Part shown: positions 11,693 to 23,184 of the stretch, one piece after another
How positions within the stretch are numbered: position 1 is the first letter of the stretch
Layout: each line of letters opens with the position of its first letter
Notes under the pieces: model-generated
Told to the model about the DNA's origin: nothing
Databases searched by the model: none
Seen by the model: the letters and a program-made list of their open reading frames with translations, nothing else
Position numbers and translations under genes: made by a program
Origin: Ilex aquifolium
Taxonomy: Eukaryota > Streptophyta > Magnoliopsida > Aquifoliales > Aquifoliaceae
NCBI GenBank assembly: GCA_951799425.1
Contig: OX637391.1
Coordinates: forward strand, 8,690,551 to 8,754,550
Length of the DNA: 64,000 bases
Reading direction: 5' to 3'

Positions 11693-14600
11693 TGATGAGT
11701 CGGTTTTATACCTACGAATTGAGTACTTTCGGCTTGAGGAATTTGCAAGTTTTCAATTATTTTATGTTCTTTTTTATTTTTTTTGTGTGTTTTGATGTTA
11801 TTTGATAGGAATCATCATTTGGAAGCAAACAAGATCATTTGGAAGGAAACAAGGTCAATTTGGAGCCTAAAAGTTGGATTTTTGAAGGCAAAACAACAAA
11901 GGGAGCTGAAGGAAAAAAAGGGCCAGCACTGTTCCAGCGCCCCTGCGCCCACTTACTGCCCATTAAGCGCTGTCCCAGCGTTGCTGCGCTTGTGATGGAA
12001 GTTGGACGCGAATTATGACTTGTTTTGACCCGAAATTGGACTCTAATGCCTCTTATGTGCTAGGGTTTGAGGGTAATATAAATAGACTGAATTTGGGGGC
12101 TTGAAAACATGAAGAGAAGACTAAAGATTTGTGACGCCCCAAAATCCGGGGGTCCTGTATTAACCGTTGACAACCCGTCAACCCGCGGAAATACCCGTGG
12201 ATGTCGCTTAACCCGACACCGCGGCACCACATTTCCTTTGCCGAGATAAAAGAAAATACAAGTCCAATTTCTTTCGGTTGGTTGACCCATCTGAGACCCA
12301 ATATACTACCATTGGTATCCCCTTATTATCCATTTGTAACATTATGAGGGAGGAAAACATAGCCCAAGAACTTGGCAAAAGAAAAAGAAAATAAAAAAAA
12401 ATTCTGAAGTTTGGTGAGCGTACCGGTACGCTACGACCTCTGGACCTGATCGTACCGGTATGCTACACCTTCTGGACCTGATCGTACCGGTACGCGTACC
12501 GGTACGCCTGGCCCCGAATTCCTTTTTTTTACCTGTTTTTCGTTTCCAAGCCACTCCAAACCTCCCAAAACTCATCCAACACATGTTTAATGAGATTTTC
12601 CATATAATACATAACTTATACAAGTTCCATTACAATTAATTCCATAATTTACACATCAAAATGGAATTTATACAAAAGTTTTTACAAAAACTCTAACTAA
12701 GGCCACAAGCCGGCCCCCTTCATGCTTGATGCTCTCCAAGTGAGCCATCCGTCGGTGCAAACCCCACACCTGAAATGTTTCCCGTATAGGGTGAGCCAAC
12801 GCCCAGTAGAGTAAATCCTACAAGGGTTACTCTCCCCCTAAATGCTCATGCTCATGCAACATTCATTTCTCATAAGAACATGCATTCTAAGTTGGAATGC
12901 AATACTACCATGCCATGAAATGAGATGACACCCACTCATGCAATTCAACCCGAGTCCTCTCCGACTCCTACTACACGATGCAATGTCAAAGTGTTTCATT
13001 CCGTCATTTATGTTTACATCAAATGACATTTTCAAACTAGGGTCATTCTTGGGATCAGACTTCTTTATGGACTTAACCAATGGTCTTCCACACCCGTACA
13101 CTTTATGGACTCTTATACCAACGGAGTGCACCCTCCAAATCACCGGGTCTTTCACCCGAGAGGTCGTCATGCCTCTTCTTGCTCATCCCGACCCAATTTA
13201 TCATGCAATCAAGCGGCTTAGCTAGGTCTTCGACCCAACTTTTTCCAAGCCATACCGTCAATCACCAAGTGTGGTGTTGACATCAACCATGCACACACCC
13301 ATGTAATGCAATGCTTCCGTGCACATGCAATGCTATGTCCCATTGCATACCACATGATGTTCAATATGTCAAGAACAACCCATGCACAACCTCAACACAT
13401 CCATGGTAAATTTATATCCTAAGCATATAATTGCCATATTCATTTCAATGTTAATATATCAACATATGCATATATCAACAAACACATCCAACCATATCAA
13501 TAGCATATGATTTCACAAGTTGAACTTAACATGTTATTTCAATTAAATCAAAACAACCATTCCATTCAAGCAAAGCAATTAATCAAACACCTTCTAGGCA
13601 CAATTTATAAAAACACAAAGCATGCCTCAAATTTTCCCTAAGTTACATAATAAATCATATGTAACTTCATACACCAAAGTCAAACTAGAAAATAGATTAA
13701 ACCATTTCTATGCTCACTTTTCCATTTCTATAACCATAAACCTATATATGAAGGTCTATCCCTATACATAACATATCAAGCCTTGAAACTACCAACATCT
13801 AAGGGAAGATTACACCAAAGTAGGGAGAACCCTACCTCTTGAAGCGTAATTCACCCGAAGGAAGCTTCAAGAACTGTTTTCTAGCCCAAGAATTGATTTC
13901 CCCCAATTCTCCTCTTTTGGATCTTCGGTGAAATCCCCCGTTCTTGGTGTGGTTGCGTAGCCCTCGTCGAGAGGATCGACTTTGACTCTTGGTTCGACGG
14001 ATTCCGAGCGACGGAAGTCCGGGAATCGACGGAGGAAGCTTGGAGTTTTAGGTTTTCTCTCTTTTCTCTCTCTTGGCCGGCCAAACAAGAACACAAGGGG
14101 AAAGAAAATCTGATTTTCTAGATATTTACCCCTATTTATAGTTTTAAATACTCGGCCCACGTCGCGCCACGTGTCCCTCGCTTAATCTGGTCCGATTTCG
14201 TCCCGAAACGATTCGTTTGATCCCAGTTTAAGTTCAAATTAATTTTATTTGAACTTTAACTTAATTTTAAGGAAATTTTATAAAACTTATTTATGGGGAC
14301 GTTCGTAGGGTGAATCGCCACGCAGTCGCCTCGAACGACATGCAAAATCCGACTACTTCGGAATTCGACGAAATTTGACAAGGTGACTAAATTTCGCAAT
14401 ACGAATTCAACAGCGAACTCCGTTTCCTCATCCGAGGTCTAGAACATGAGTATTTTAAATATGCATTATAGTGGCAAATTACTATTTTGCCCTTTTTGGA
14501 AAATTTTTTTCAAATTCCCTGGGTTTTACAAGATTGATAGAAAATTGAAGGCAAGAATCGAAGGAACCGACACGAAGAAAATCGGGATTGAAGGCTAGAG

Positions 14601-15425
14601 AGAGATTGAAGATTGCAACTAAGTTTTCATTCTTTTCTCTTACTTTTACTTCTTGATTTTCTGAGATGTTGTTTAATTTGAGAAGGATGTTTTTCAATTA
14701 CATTATGAATTAAATTTTTATTAAGATTGCAACGGAACCTAATGTCTAGTTAAATTGATCTACTCTCGTTTCTAGTTTTTGTTGATCTTATATGAGTTGT
14801 TTGTCATATTTTGTGTTTAATATATGATTGTGTGGCCAACAATTAATTTGATAACTTAGATGAAATTGGAAGATGAATTCTAGGTTTAGATCTGAATATG
14901 ATGACATGCGTCTGGTTAATTCTTCTTAGGATTGAATTGCTAGGTTTGTGTATAGGATATGAATATACCTATATGCCGTGTGTAACTTTTATGAGAGTTT
15001 GAACTTAATGAATCTTTTTCAACTTATTTTGCATAGGAATATAGTAATTTAATTGGGAGATATATTTTTATCTAACTATCGGAAGAGGTTTGATAAATAG
15101 TTTTGAGTTCTCAGTTAACAACTTATTTTGATCAATTAACTGGAAAGAGAGTGAAGAGATTTATACGAAGCATTAGGGGAAGTTGTAATCTTAACTTCTT
15201 CTATCCGTTAAATTCAATCTTTGATTATTAAATTTAGGTTTAGTCTTAAATTAGTAAATTCATAGTTCAATTCTAGTTGTTTAAATAAAATTGAATTGAT
15301 ATAAAGTTAGTACTTGAAAGTTATTAGCAATAATTTTCCGTGGGAACGATACTCTACTTATCACTTTATTACTTGTTGATAGTGTATACTTGCACGTAAA
15401 TTGTCAATACCAAATTCGGACAACA
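11693..15425 (+). repeat. 5' LTR of the gag-protease element (split by a solo LTR)
   Basis: About 1.33 kb after removing the inserted gypsy solo LTR and its duplicated 5 bp. Aligns over its whole length with 19400-20737. The shared part includes a gaatataaatagaatgaat TATA-like stretch (atataaatag near 12076 and 19794). Confidence 0.9.
12130..14530 (-). repeat. Solo LTR of a Tekay/Del-like gypsy element
   Basis: Complete 2401-bp LTR, tgtgacgccc...gggttttaca, with no internal region. It is flanked by a perfect 5-bp target duplication, agatt (12125-12129 and 14531-14535); the sister LTR at 19838 shows the empty site (ccaaagattgatag). It is related to the LTR at 3885-9317 but clearly diverged. 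A solo LTR with intact duplication implies recombination between the two LTRs of a former full element. Confidence 0.95.
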
Positions 15426-15557
15426 AGTTTTTGGCGCCGTTGCCGGGGAATTATTCTAGTAATTATTTCAATATTAGTTTCAATCAATTTGATCTTAGTT
15501 TAAACTTATTTAATTTTTTCTGTTTTAATTGTTTTCGCAAGCATTCTTGAATTTTGT

Positions 15558-16436
15558 ATGCAAACACGATCTACAGGTCAGGAGCTACTGCCGTACGAAG
15601 AAGAAATCGAAAGAAGGCTCCGAAACTTGCGAAAACAGTGTCAAGAAGAAAACAACCAAGAAGCTATGGCTGAAGAAGAACAGAAATCGCTAAGGGATTA
15701 TGCTATGTCGCTTGTGACGAAAATACAATCGAGCATTCGAAGGCCCGCAATTGAAGCAAACAATTTCGAGATCAAGCCGGGTACCATTCAAATGATTCAG
15801 AATTCAGTGCAGTTTGGGGGTTTGCTTACCGCTGACCCAAATGATCATTTGATGAGTTTGCTGGAGATATGCGACACATTCCGATACAATGGGGTTTTTG
15901 AAGATGCGATTAGACTCCGACTTTTCCCGTTCTCACTTCGTGATAAGGCGAAGAGTTGGTTGCATTCTTTGTCTTCGGATTCTATTACTACGTGGTCAGA
16001 GTTAGCTCAAAAATTCTTAGCTAAATTCTTTCCACCAGCTAAAACTGCAAGGATGAGGAACGACGTCACTTCATTCGCACAACATGATTCGGAGACTCTC
16101 TATGAAGCTTGGGAGCGATTCAAAGACTTACTCCGAAAATGCCCTCACCATGGTATTCCTAATTGGTTGCAAGTTCAAACGTTCTACAACGGGTTGTTTA
16201 GTGCTACCCGAACTAGTATCGACGCAGCTGCAGGAGGGGCATTGATGGGGAAGAATTTCGATGAAGCCTATGAGTTATTGGAGACGATGGCTGCCAACAA
16301 TTATCAGTGGCCCTCTACAAGGATCAATCAACCAAAGGTAGCAGGAATTTATGAAGTTGATGCAGTTACTGCATTGGCTGCACAAGTTGCTACGTTATCA
16401 AAGAAAATTGATGCTCTAGGGGTACAGCCTATTTAG
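15558..16436 (+). pseudogene. gag part of the gag-protease element
   Basis: A 292-residue open stretch with the retrotransposon-gag fold signature: DPNDHLMSLLEICDTFRYNG, then LRDKAKSWLHSL, FLAKFFPPAKTA, and ETLYEAWERFKDLLRKCPHHG, as in plant Athila/Tat gags. A CELCAGNHPSNQC knuckle lies just downstream at about 16452-16490, followed by an Asn/Tyr/Gln-rich stretch. Part of a broken LTR fossil. Confidence 0.85.
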
Positions 16437-16985
16437 AGTGTGGCAGTTGTCTGTGAATTGTGTGCAGGGAACCATCCGAGTAATCAATGTGCAATTAATC
16501 CTGAGTCTGTACAATACATTGGTAACCACAACAGGCAGCAATATAGCAATAATTCCAACAATTATAACCCTGGTTGGAGGAATCATCCGGGCTTTTCATG
16601 GAATAATAATCAAGCCCAAACTTCTGCTCCAACACAATCATACCCACCAGGCTTTCAGAATCAAGCTCCACCACGGCAGGAAAAGAAGTCAAATTTGGAG
16701 GAGCTGCTTTCCAGGTACATTTCACAAAGTGAGACAAGGATGAATAATATGGAAGTATCAGTCCGAAACCTGGGAAATCAAATGGGTTAGCTCGCTAATG
16801 CCATTAACAACCGACCTCAAGGCACTCTACCTAGTGATACAGAGATTAATCCTAAGAGGGAAGGTAAGGAGTACTGCAATGCTATTACATTACGAAGCGG
16901 AAAAGAGTTACTTGAGGTTGTTGGTGGAACTCCAAGACAATCACATGGAGATGATAGTGAAGGTGAAGAAAAAAATAGCAAGAAT

Positions 16986-17960
16986 GTGGAACATGAAAAG
17001 AAAGAAGAGGAACTAGTTGCATGTTTTAATGGAGGTAATCCGAGACCTATTGTGCCTCCCGTGCCATTTTCACAACGTTTGCAAAAACAGAAGTGGGATA
17101 AACAGTTCTCTAAATTCATGGAAGTGTTTAAGAAACTCCAAATAAATATCCCTTTCGCAGAAGCAGTTGAAAACATGTCTAACTATGTGAAATTTTTGAA
17201 GGAAATTCTGTCAAGGAAGAGAAAACTAGGTGATTTTGAGATAGTGGCACTTACGGAGGAGTGCAGTGCTATTCTTCAAAAGAAGCTACCACCAAAGTTC
17301 AAAGATCCGGGTAGCTTTACAATTCCATGCACAATAGGCAACCAGTTTTTCGGGAAAGCATTGTGTGACTTGGGAGCTAGTATCAACTTGATGCCACTCT
17401 CAATTTATCAGCAATTAGGTTTGAAGGAAACGAAGCCGACTAATGTTACATTGCAGCTGGCGGATAGATCACTCACTTATCCAAGGGGCATAGTTGAGGA
17501 CGTTCTAGTGAAAGTGGATAAATTCATTTTTCCAGCTGATGTCATAGTCTTAGATTGTGAGGAAGATAGAGAAATACCTATTATTCTTGGGCGACCATTC
17601 TTAGCAACGGGGAGAACACTTATCGATGTACAAAAAGGTGAGCTAACTATGCGATTCCAAGATCAAGATGTTACATTCAGTGTATTTTCAGCTATGAAAT
17701 TTCCAAAGGAACCGGAAGAATGTTTTAGGGTTGATATGGTTGACAAGGCAGTGAATGAGGTATTCGTAGGAAGTTGTATTTCAGATCCATTTGAGAACGG
17801 CAAGCTATGTAAAGATGAGGTATTCATACATGGAGCGATTGAATTCAAGGAAGCCAAAATGAAAAGAACTTTCAAGGTGAATGGGCCGAGACTGAAGCAC
17901 TATTGGGGTGGCGACATTGATCCTCAAAAGACCTCAATTACCCTTGCCGACCCGGGATGA
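16986..17960 (+). pseudogene. aspartic protease part of the gag-protease element
   Basis: Retropepsin-like domain: FTIPCTIGNQFFGKALCDLGAS contains a DLGAS form of the active-site D-S/T-G triad region, and PIILGRPFLATGRTLIDV is the flap-distal motif typical of plant Athila/Tat proteases. The frame ends shortly after, at 17960, and no RT follows before the 3' LTR. It belongs to a broken LTR fossil. Confidence 0.85.
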
Positions 17961-19399
17961 AACAGGGAGTAGTCAGGCTGAAGACTATAAAACAAGCGCT
18001 AATTGGGAGGCAACCCAAATTTTAGTTTCTAAGTTTTATTTCATTTCATTTTAATTTAGTTAGTTTTTTTTTTTTTTTAGAAATAATGTAGTTAGTTAGT
18101 TAGTGCATTTTAATTGGTATGTCAATTGCTTGCAGGTCCCAAGGATTGAACATAAAGTTGGAGCACACACAAAGCCTTACAAGGAGCCAAGAACAACCCA
18201 CCTTTGTTTCCCGAATACACTCCTGACTCCGCGGACGACGAGGACGCTGACGATGATGTGAACTAGCGAAGTCTCAGGGAAGTCCTCTGTCTTAATTTTT
18301 TCTACTTTATACATTGAGGACAATGTTTAGTTTAAGTTTGGGGGTGTTTTCTTGTTTGCATTTGCATTATTGGGTATGCATTTAGATTGCATGTTTTAGT
18401 ACAATTTGAGCAATGGGTTGAGTGAATTTGATCATGGCCAATGATGAAATGGATTAATTGTTAATTCAAGGGAAATTGATGAACATGTTGAGTTTGAAGT
18501 TTTACATACTAGTTGGTTTTACACTATTTATGATCTTTTCATTCATGAGCACATATCAATCTGTTTGGTTAGTTATCAGTTAGAGAATTTATTTGGTTAA
18601 GTGCTTGTGAGAGATATCAGTGAAACTCTAGAAAATTTATTTAAGCATCATTCAAAGCAAGTTTAGGCATTCATATAAGTTTGGGGGAAATATTGGTTAT
18701 GATGGGTTAGTAAGAAAAAAAAAAAGGAGTTGTTTGAAAAATTATTTTGATTTGATCCTTCATGAGTTAGAAAGAAAAAAAAAATAGGAAGACAAGAAAC
18801 AAGAAAGGGGCATATGGTGAGTAGAGATGGAGCATAAAACGCACTCACTCATAAACACATGTTGAGAATGAGATGGAGCGTAAAACGCACTCGTTCAAGA
18901 AAAGGCGAGATGGAGCGTAAAACGCACTCGCTCAATAGGAGGTGAGATGGAGCATAAAATGCACTCACCAAATGAACGAAAAAGAAGAAAAGAGATAGAG
19001 AGAGAGAAAAAAAAAATTCTTTGTACCTTTTAATTATATGTTTTGCCTTTATTAGCAGAGGTTGATGTGAAACGTAAGTTCATAGAGTTGATATTGAGTA
19101 TCTCTTATGGAGCGCTTGACTACGTAAATTTACCTGGGTGATGGCTAGTTTAAACAGTTTGAATATGCACATGTATTTAAAGGGTCATGAGCAGAGGTAA
19201 AATTAAGGAGTATGTTTAATTGATAGACTTTACATTGTTTTGAAGTTTCCCGTGAATTATTATTTGTAGTAACTTTTGAGGCTATTATTCAAATTCATAT
19301 TGATCCATTGTTTGAGTAGTTGTTAGGATTAATTTTTATAGTTTTTTTTTTCTTAGTATTTTGCTTGAGGACAAGCAAAGGTTTAAGTTTGGGGGTATT
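17961..19399 (+). other. Non-coding 3' internal region of the gag-protease element
   Basis: About 1.4 kb without a convincing gene. It contains T- and A-runs, two copies of an agtttgggggt word (18335 and 19388), and the 38-bp tandem array. In full elements of this lineage this interval would carry pol or an extra ORF. Confidence 0.6.
18815..18980 (+). repeat. Tandem array of a ~38-bp unit near the 3' LTR
   Basis: Four copies of gagatggagc(g/a)taaaacgcactc(g/a)ctca with short variable spacers, each containing the near-palindromic gcgtaaaacgc. It lies in the non-coding space between protease and polypurine tract. Confidence 0.85.
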
Positions 19400-20737
19400 T
19401 GATGAGTCGGTTTTATACCTACGAATTGAGTACTTTCGGCTTGAGGAATTTACAAGTTTTCAATTATTTTATGTTCTTTTTTATTTTTTTTGTGTGTTTT
19501 GATGTTATTTGATAGGAATCATCATTTGGAAGCAAACAAGATCATTTGGAAGGAAACAATGTCAATTTGGAGCCTAAAAGTTGGATTTTTGAAGGCAAAA
19601 CAACAAAGGGAGCTGAAGGAAAAAAAAGGCCAGCACTGTTCCAGAGCTGTTTCAGCGCCCCTGCGCCCACTTACTGCCCATTAAGCGCTGTCCCAGCGCA
19701 ACTGCGCTTGTGATGGAAGTTGGACGCGAATTATGACTTGTTTTGACCCGAAATTGGACTCTAATGCCTCTTATGTGATACGGTTTGAGGGGAATATAAA
19801 TAGAATGAATTTGGGGGCAGAAAAACATGAAGAGAAGACCAAAGATTGATAGAAAATTGAAGGCAAGAATCGAAGGAACCGACACGAAGAAAATTGAGTT
19901 TGAAGGCTAGAGAGAGATTGAAGATTGCAATTAAGTTTTCATTCTTTTCTCTTACTTTTACTTCTTGATTTTATGAGATGTTTTTTAATTTGAGAAGGAT
20001 GTTTTTCAATTAAATTATGAACTAAATTTTTATTAAGATTGCAACGGAACCTAATGTCTAGTTAAATTGATCTACTCTTGTTTCTAGTTTTTGTTGATCT
20101 TATATGAGTTGTTTGTCATATTTTGTGTTTAATATATGATTATGTGGCCAACAATTAATTTGATAACTTAGATGAAATTGGAAGATGAATTCTAGGTTTA
20201 GATCTGAATATGATAACATGCGTCTGGTTAATTCTTCTTAGGATTGAATTGCTGTGTTTGTGTATGGGATAAGAATATACCTATATGTCGTGTGTAACTT
20301 TTATAAGAGTTTGAACTTAATGAATCTTTTCCAACTTATTGTGCATAGGAATATAGTAATTTAATTGGGAGAGATATTTTTATCTAACTATCGGAAGGGG
20401 TTTGATAAATAGTTTTGAGTTCTCAGTTAACAACTTATTTTGATCAATTAACTGGAAAGAGAGTGGAGAGATTTATACGAAGCATTAGAGGAAGTTGTAA
20501 TCTTAACTTCTTCTATCCATTAAATTCAATCTTTGATTATTAAATTTAGGTTTAGTCTTAAATTAGTAAATTCATAGTTCAATTCCAGTTGTTTAAATAA
20601 AATTGAATTGATATAAAGTTAGTACTTGAAAGTTATTAGCAATAATTCTCCGTGGGAACGATACTCTACTTATCACTTTATTACTTGTTGATCGTGTATA
20701 CTTGCACGTAAATTGTCAATATCAAATTCGGACAACA
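19400..20737 (+). repeat. 3' LTR of the gag-protease element
   Basis: 1338 bp, tgatgagtcgg...ggacaaca, uninterrupted. It is preceded by a polypurine-type tract and followed by the cattt target duplication. Confidence 0.93.
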
Positions 20738-20850
20738 CATTTTTAAGACAACACTGTTGGCGATTTACAGGACCTAAAAACGTTAGTACAACTGACGTTT
20801 TCAATTAAACGTCAGTATTGTACTGACGTTTTTAGGCAGATCAATTTTCT
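20738..20850 (+). repeat. MULE left terminal inverted repeat, inner part
   Basis: After the cattt duplication the MULE arm resumes: aagacaacactgttgg, then aaacgttagtacaactgacgtttt and aaacgtcagtattgtactgacgttttt split by short spacers. It pairs with the 32520-32650 arm. Confidence 0.65.
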
Positions 20851-21059
20851 GATTTCCTTTTTCCCTCTTCTTTCTTTCTCTCTTATTTTCTTTCCTTCTC
20901 TCTTATTTTGAGTTTCTTCCTTTTTCCCCCAAATCGATCGAGCCCTAAACTCCTTTAGAACCACCAGCCAGCAGCACCACGCACCACCAGCCCAGACATA
21001 TTTCGTTATCTCATTTTCCCTTTCCCCCCAAAATTCTGCCATAATTGTTTCCAATTGAA

Positions 21060-21310
21060 CTACCCCCATCCCTAGCCACTACCAACAACATAACCACCAT
21101 TGAAGCAAGCATCTGAAACCACCATCCCACAACCCCACAACAGCGCCACCATCTGAAACCTTCATCCCCAGCCAACACCACCACCATCGAAGCAACTCCA
21201 CCATCAAAATCCCACAACCCCACTAGCAGCGCCACTATCCCACAACTCTACCAGCAGCGCCACCATCCCACAACCACACAGCAGCGCCACCGCCATCGAA
21301 GCCACCAACA
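21060..21310 (+). repeat. Degenerate CCACAACCCCA / CAGCGCCACCATC minisatellite
   Basis: About six imperfect repeats of a unit containing cagcgccaccatcccacaac. On the minus strand it translates as Gly/Trp/Val-rich nonsense, so it is not a gene. Confidence 0.75.
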
Positions 21311-21928
21311 GTGTCTGTCATCTACTTGCATTTATGTTCAAATCGACTTGTACCGTTGAATTGGAACAAAGCTCTAGTTTTGTGACCCTTCCCAAGGTAT
21401 GTATGTGTATGTATATCTATCAGTAGTTTTTTTGCTTCTGTTTTGTTTTGAAGTGTCTGAGTTTTTTTTTTTTTTGAATTTGGGATGGGAACATTGTATT
21501 TCTGAGTTTGACAAAGATGGGTTGGTTGGTTGTTCGTGTGGCATTGAAGTGGGTGATGAAGCATTTGATGTGTGTAATCGATTCACCGTGAGAAGTCGAT
21601 GATTTCCTTGCAAGTAAATGTTTGATTTGATTTGGTTCTTGGCAGTGCCTGACCTTCATTCACTTCCACTGGTCCAGAACTCAGACCAAAAAATTATAGA
21701 TTACAGAAACTCACTCACCACTAAGAAAAAGCAATGATCCATGGATCCATACAAACAGGTCATATATAATAAGTAAGAGTGAAACTAAATCAGCATTAGA
21801 GTTTTTTGCTTAGGAGCATGATTTCATTAATTTTCGGGGGATAAAAATCATGAACAAGAAGATGAAATAGCAAAGATGGAAGACAATTTCCTTACAATTA
21901 GACGCTGTGTGAAATTGCATTTCTTTGA

Positions 21929-21985
21929 ATGCGACGGTTTCCTTGCAATGCGACGGTTTCCTTGCAATGCGACGGTTTTTTCACC
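21929..21985 (+). repeat. 19-bp tandem repeat, three copies
   Basis: Unit atgcgacggtttccttgca repeated three times, the last degenerate. Confidence 0.85.
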
Positions 21986-22084
21986 AAAATTGAGTCATGG
22001 AGAAAAATTCCACTTCATTGCGCAATTCAAGTACATATACAAGCCATGGAACCCCCGAATATGGGGATAACCATATGGGAGGGG

Positions 22085-22185
22085 TTGATTATTGAGTTAT
22101 TGAGTTGAGTTGAAATATTAAATTATTGAGTTATTGAGTTGAGTTGAAATATTGAATTATTGAGTTGATTATTATTGAGTTTTGG
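22085..22185 (+). repeat. TTGAGTTATTGAGTTGAGTTGAAATAT tandem repeat
   Basis: Two long copies and partial copies of a ttattgagttgagttgaaat unit, grading into AT-rich sequence. Confidence 0.75.
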
Positions 22186-23184
22186 GATTAAAATTGAATC
22201 AAATATTAATATGTTAATATTTTTATTTGTAAAAAATGATATAATAAATTTATATTCAGATAATTAATCAAAAAATATTTTTATTGTCAACTCATCTAAT
22301 TCTAATGCTCTGTTTGTTGGTTGAAAAATTTATTAGTTGGTAATTAATCAAAACATTTTCTATCTTTTCAACTTATGTTAAAAACTCATTCATTCCTTTG
22401 TAATTCAACTTTTGTACGAAGTTGAATCAACTCATTGAAAAAAAATATAATAATAATTAAGATTACCTTTAAATTAAAATTGCATAACCTAAAATTTTCA
22501 TAAATTGTTTGAGAATTGGTTCATTGTTTTGTGTTAACTTAATTTGCTTCAATCTCACTTCTCTTACGTACTCATTCATTCATTCCTCATTCAGTCCTTT
22601 CTAATTCAACATTTTTACGAAATTGAAATTTTACTTTAAAAGAATATAATAATTCATATTAAGCATATTCTATGTCTCTCAATCTCAATCGAAGCAGTGT
22701 AGTTATGTCTCTTACTTATCAAGCAACACATTTTTTCTCAAAATAAGCATGTTGATTAATGCTATAAAGTTACTCCAGTATTGTCATTCTTCAGTTGGAT
22801 AGTCTTCATAATTGTAATAGAGTTGTAAATGTACGTCAATTACTGCCTTGTTAGCCAAAAAAATAGGTTACAATGTTTGCCTTCTTGATAACGTGTTTGA
22901 CTTCTGATTCAATACATGATAACATGTTACGAGATAACCTCATTTGGGGATTATTTTTTTCAAACTTCCATATAAAGGTTGGATCTCCATCTTTCTTAGT
23001 TTCTTACCAGTATACTTCATCCTTGTAGGTTTCTTAATTGATCAATTCTTCTAGGTCGCATGCAGTAGATTCACATGGGACTTTGATTAACTATTGATAT
23101 ATTATTCCTCAAGTATTAATCGTTTCTATCTATTCCCAGGTTCTTCTGAATTCAGAACTTATTCCACAATGGAAACAAATTGAA

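Larger units (their letters stand above)
11693..20737 (+). mobile_element. Gag-protease-only LTR element (TR-GAG/Athila-Tat-like) inserted in the MULE end
   Basis: Two LTRs (11693-15425 and 19400-20737) start tgatgagtcgg and end attcggacaaca. They are flanked by a 5-bp target duplication, cattt (11688-11692 and 20738-20742). The primer-binding site at about 15431 (tggcgccgttgccgggga) matches tRNA-Asp, as in Athila/Tat lineages. The internal region holds gag and an aspartic protease only; no RT, RNase H or integrase is seen. A polypurine-type tttgggggta precedes the 3' LTR. About two breaks are visible in the coding part. Leaving out the solo LTR, the LTRs differ at about 3 % by eye, suggesting roughly 1-2.5 million years under commonly used plant rates. 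Confidence 0.9.
20851..23184 (+). other. MULE 5' region without a gene
   Basis: CT-rich leader-like DNA (20851-20960), then a degenerate ccaccatcccacaacccca-type minisatellite (about 21060-21310). Next come an ordinary AT-rich stretch, three tandem copies of a 19-bp atgcgacggtttccttgca unit (21929-21982), and a ttattgagttgagttgaaat repeat (22085-22180). I see no coding exon before the transposase start at 23185. It probably supplies promoter and leader for the transposase. Confidence 0.5.

Noticed and set aside
11783-19684. Two near-identical frames starting MCVLMLFDRNHHLEANKI
   Set aside because: They lie in the two LTRs of the gag-protease element; the duplication is the LTR pair, not a gene family.
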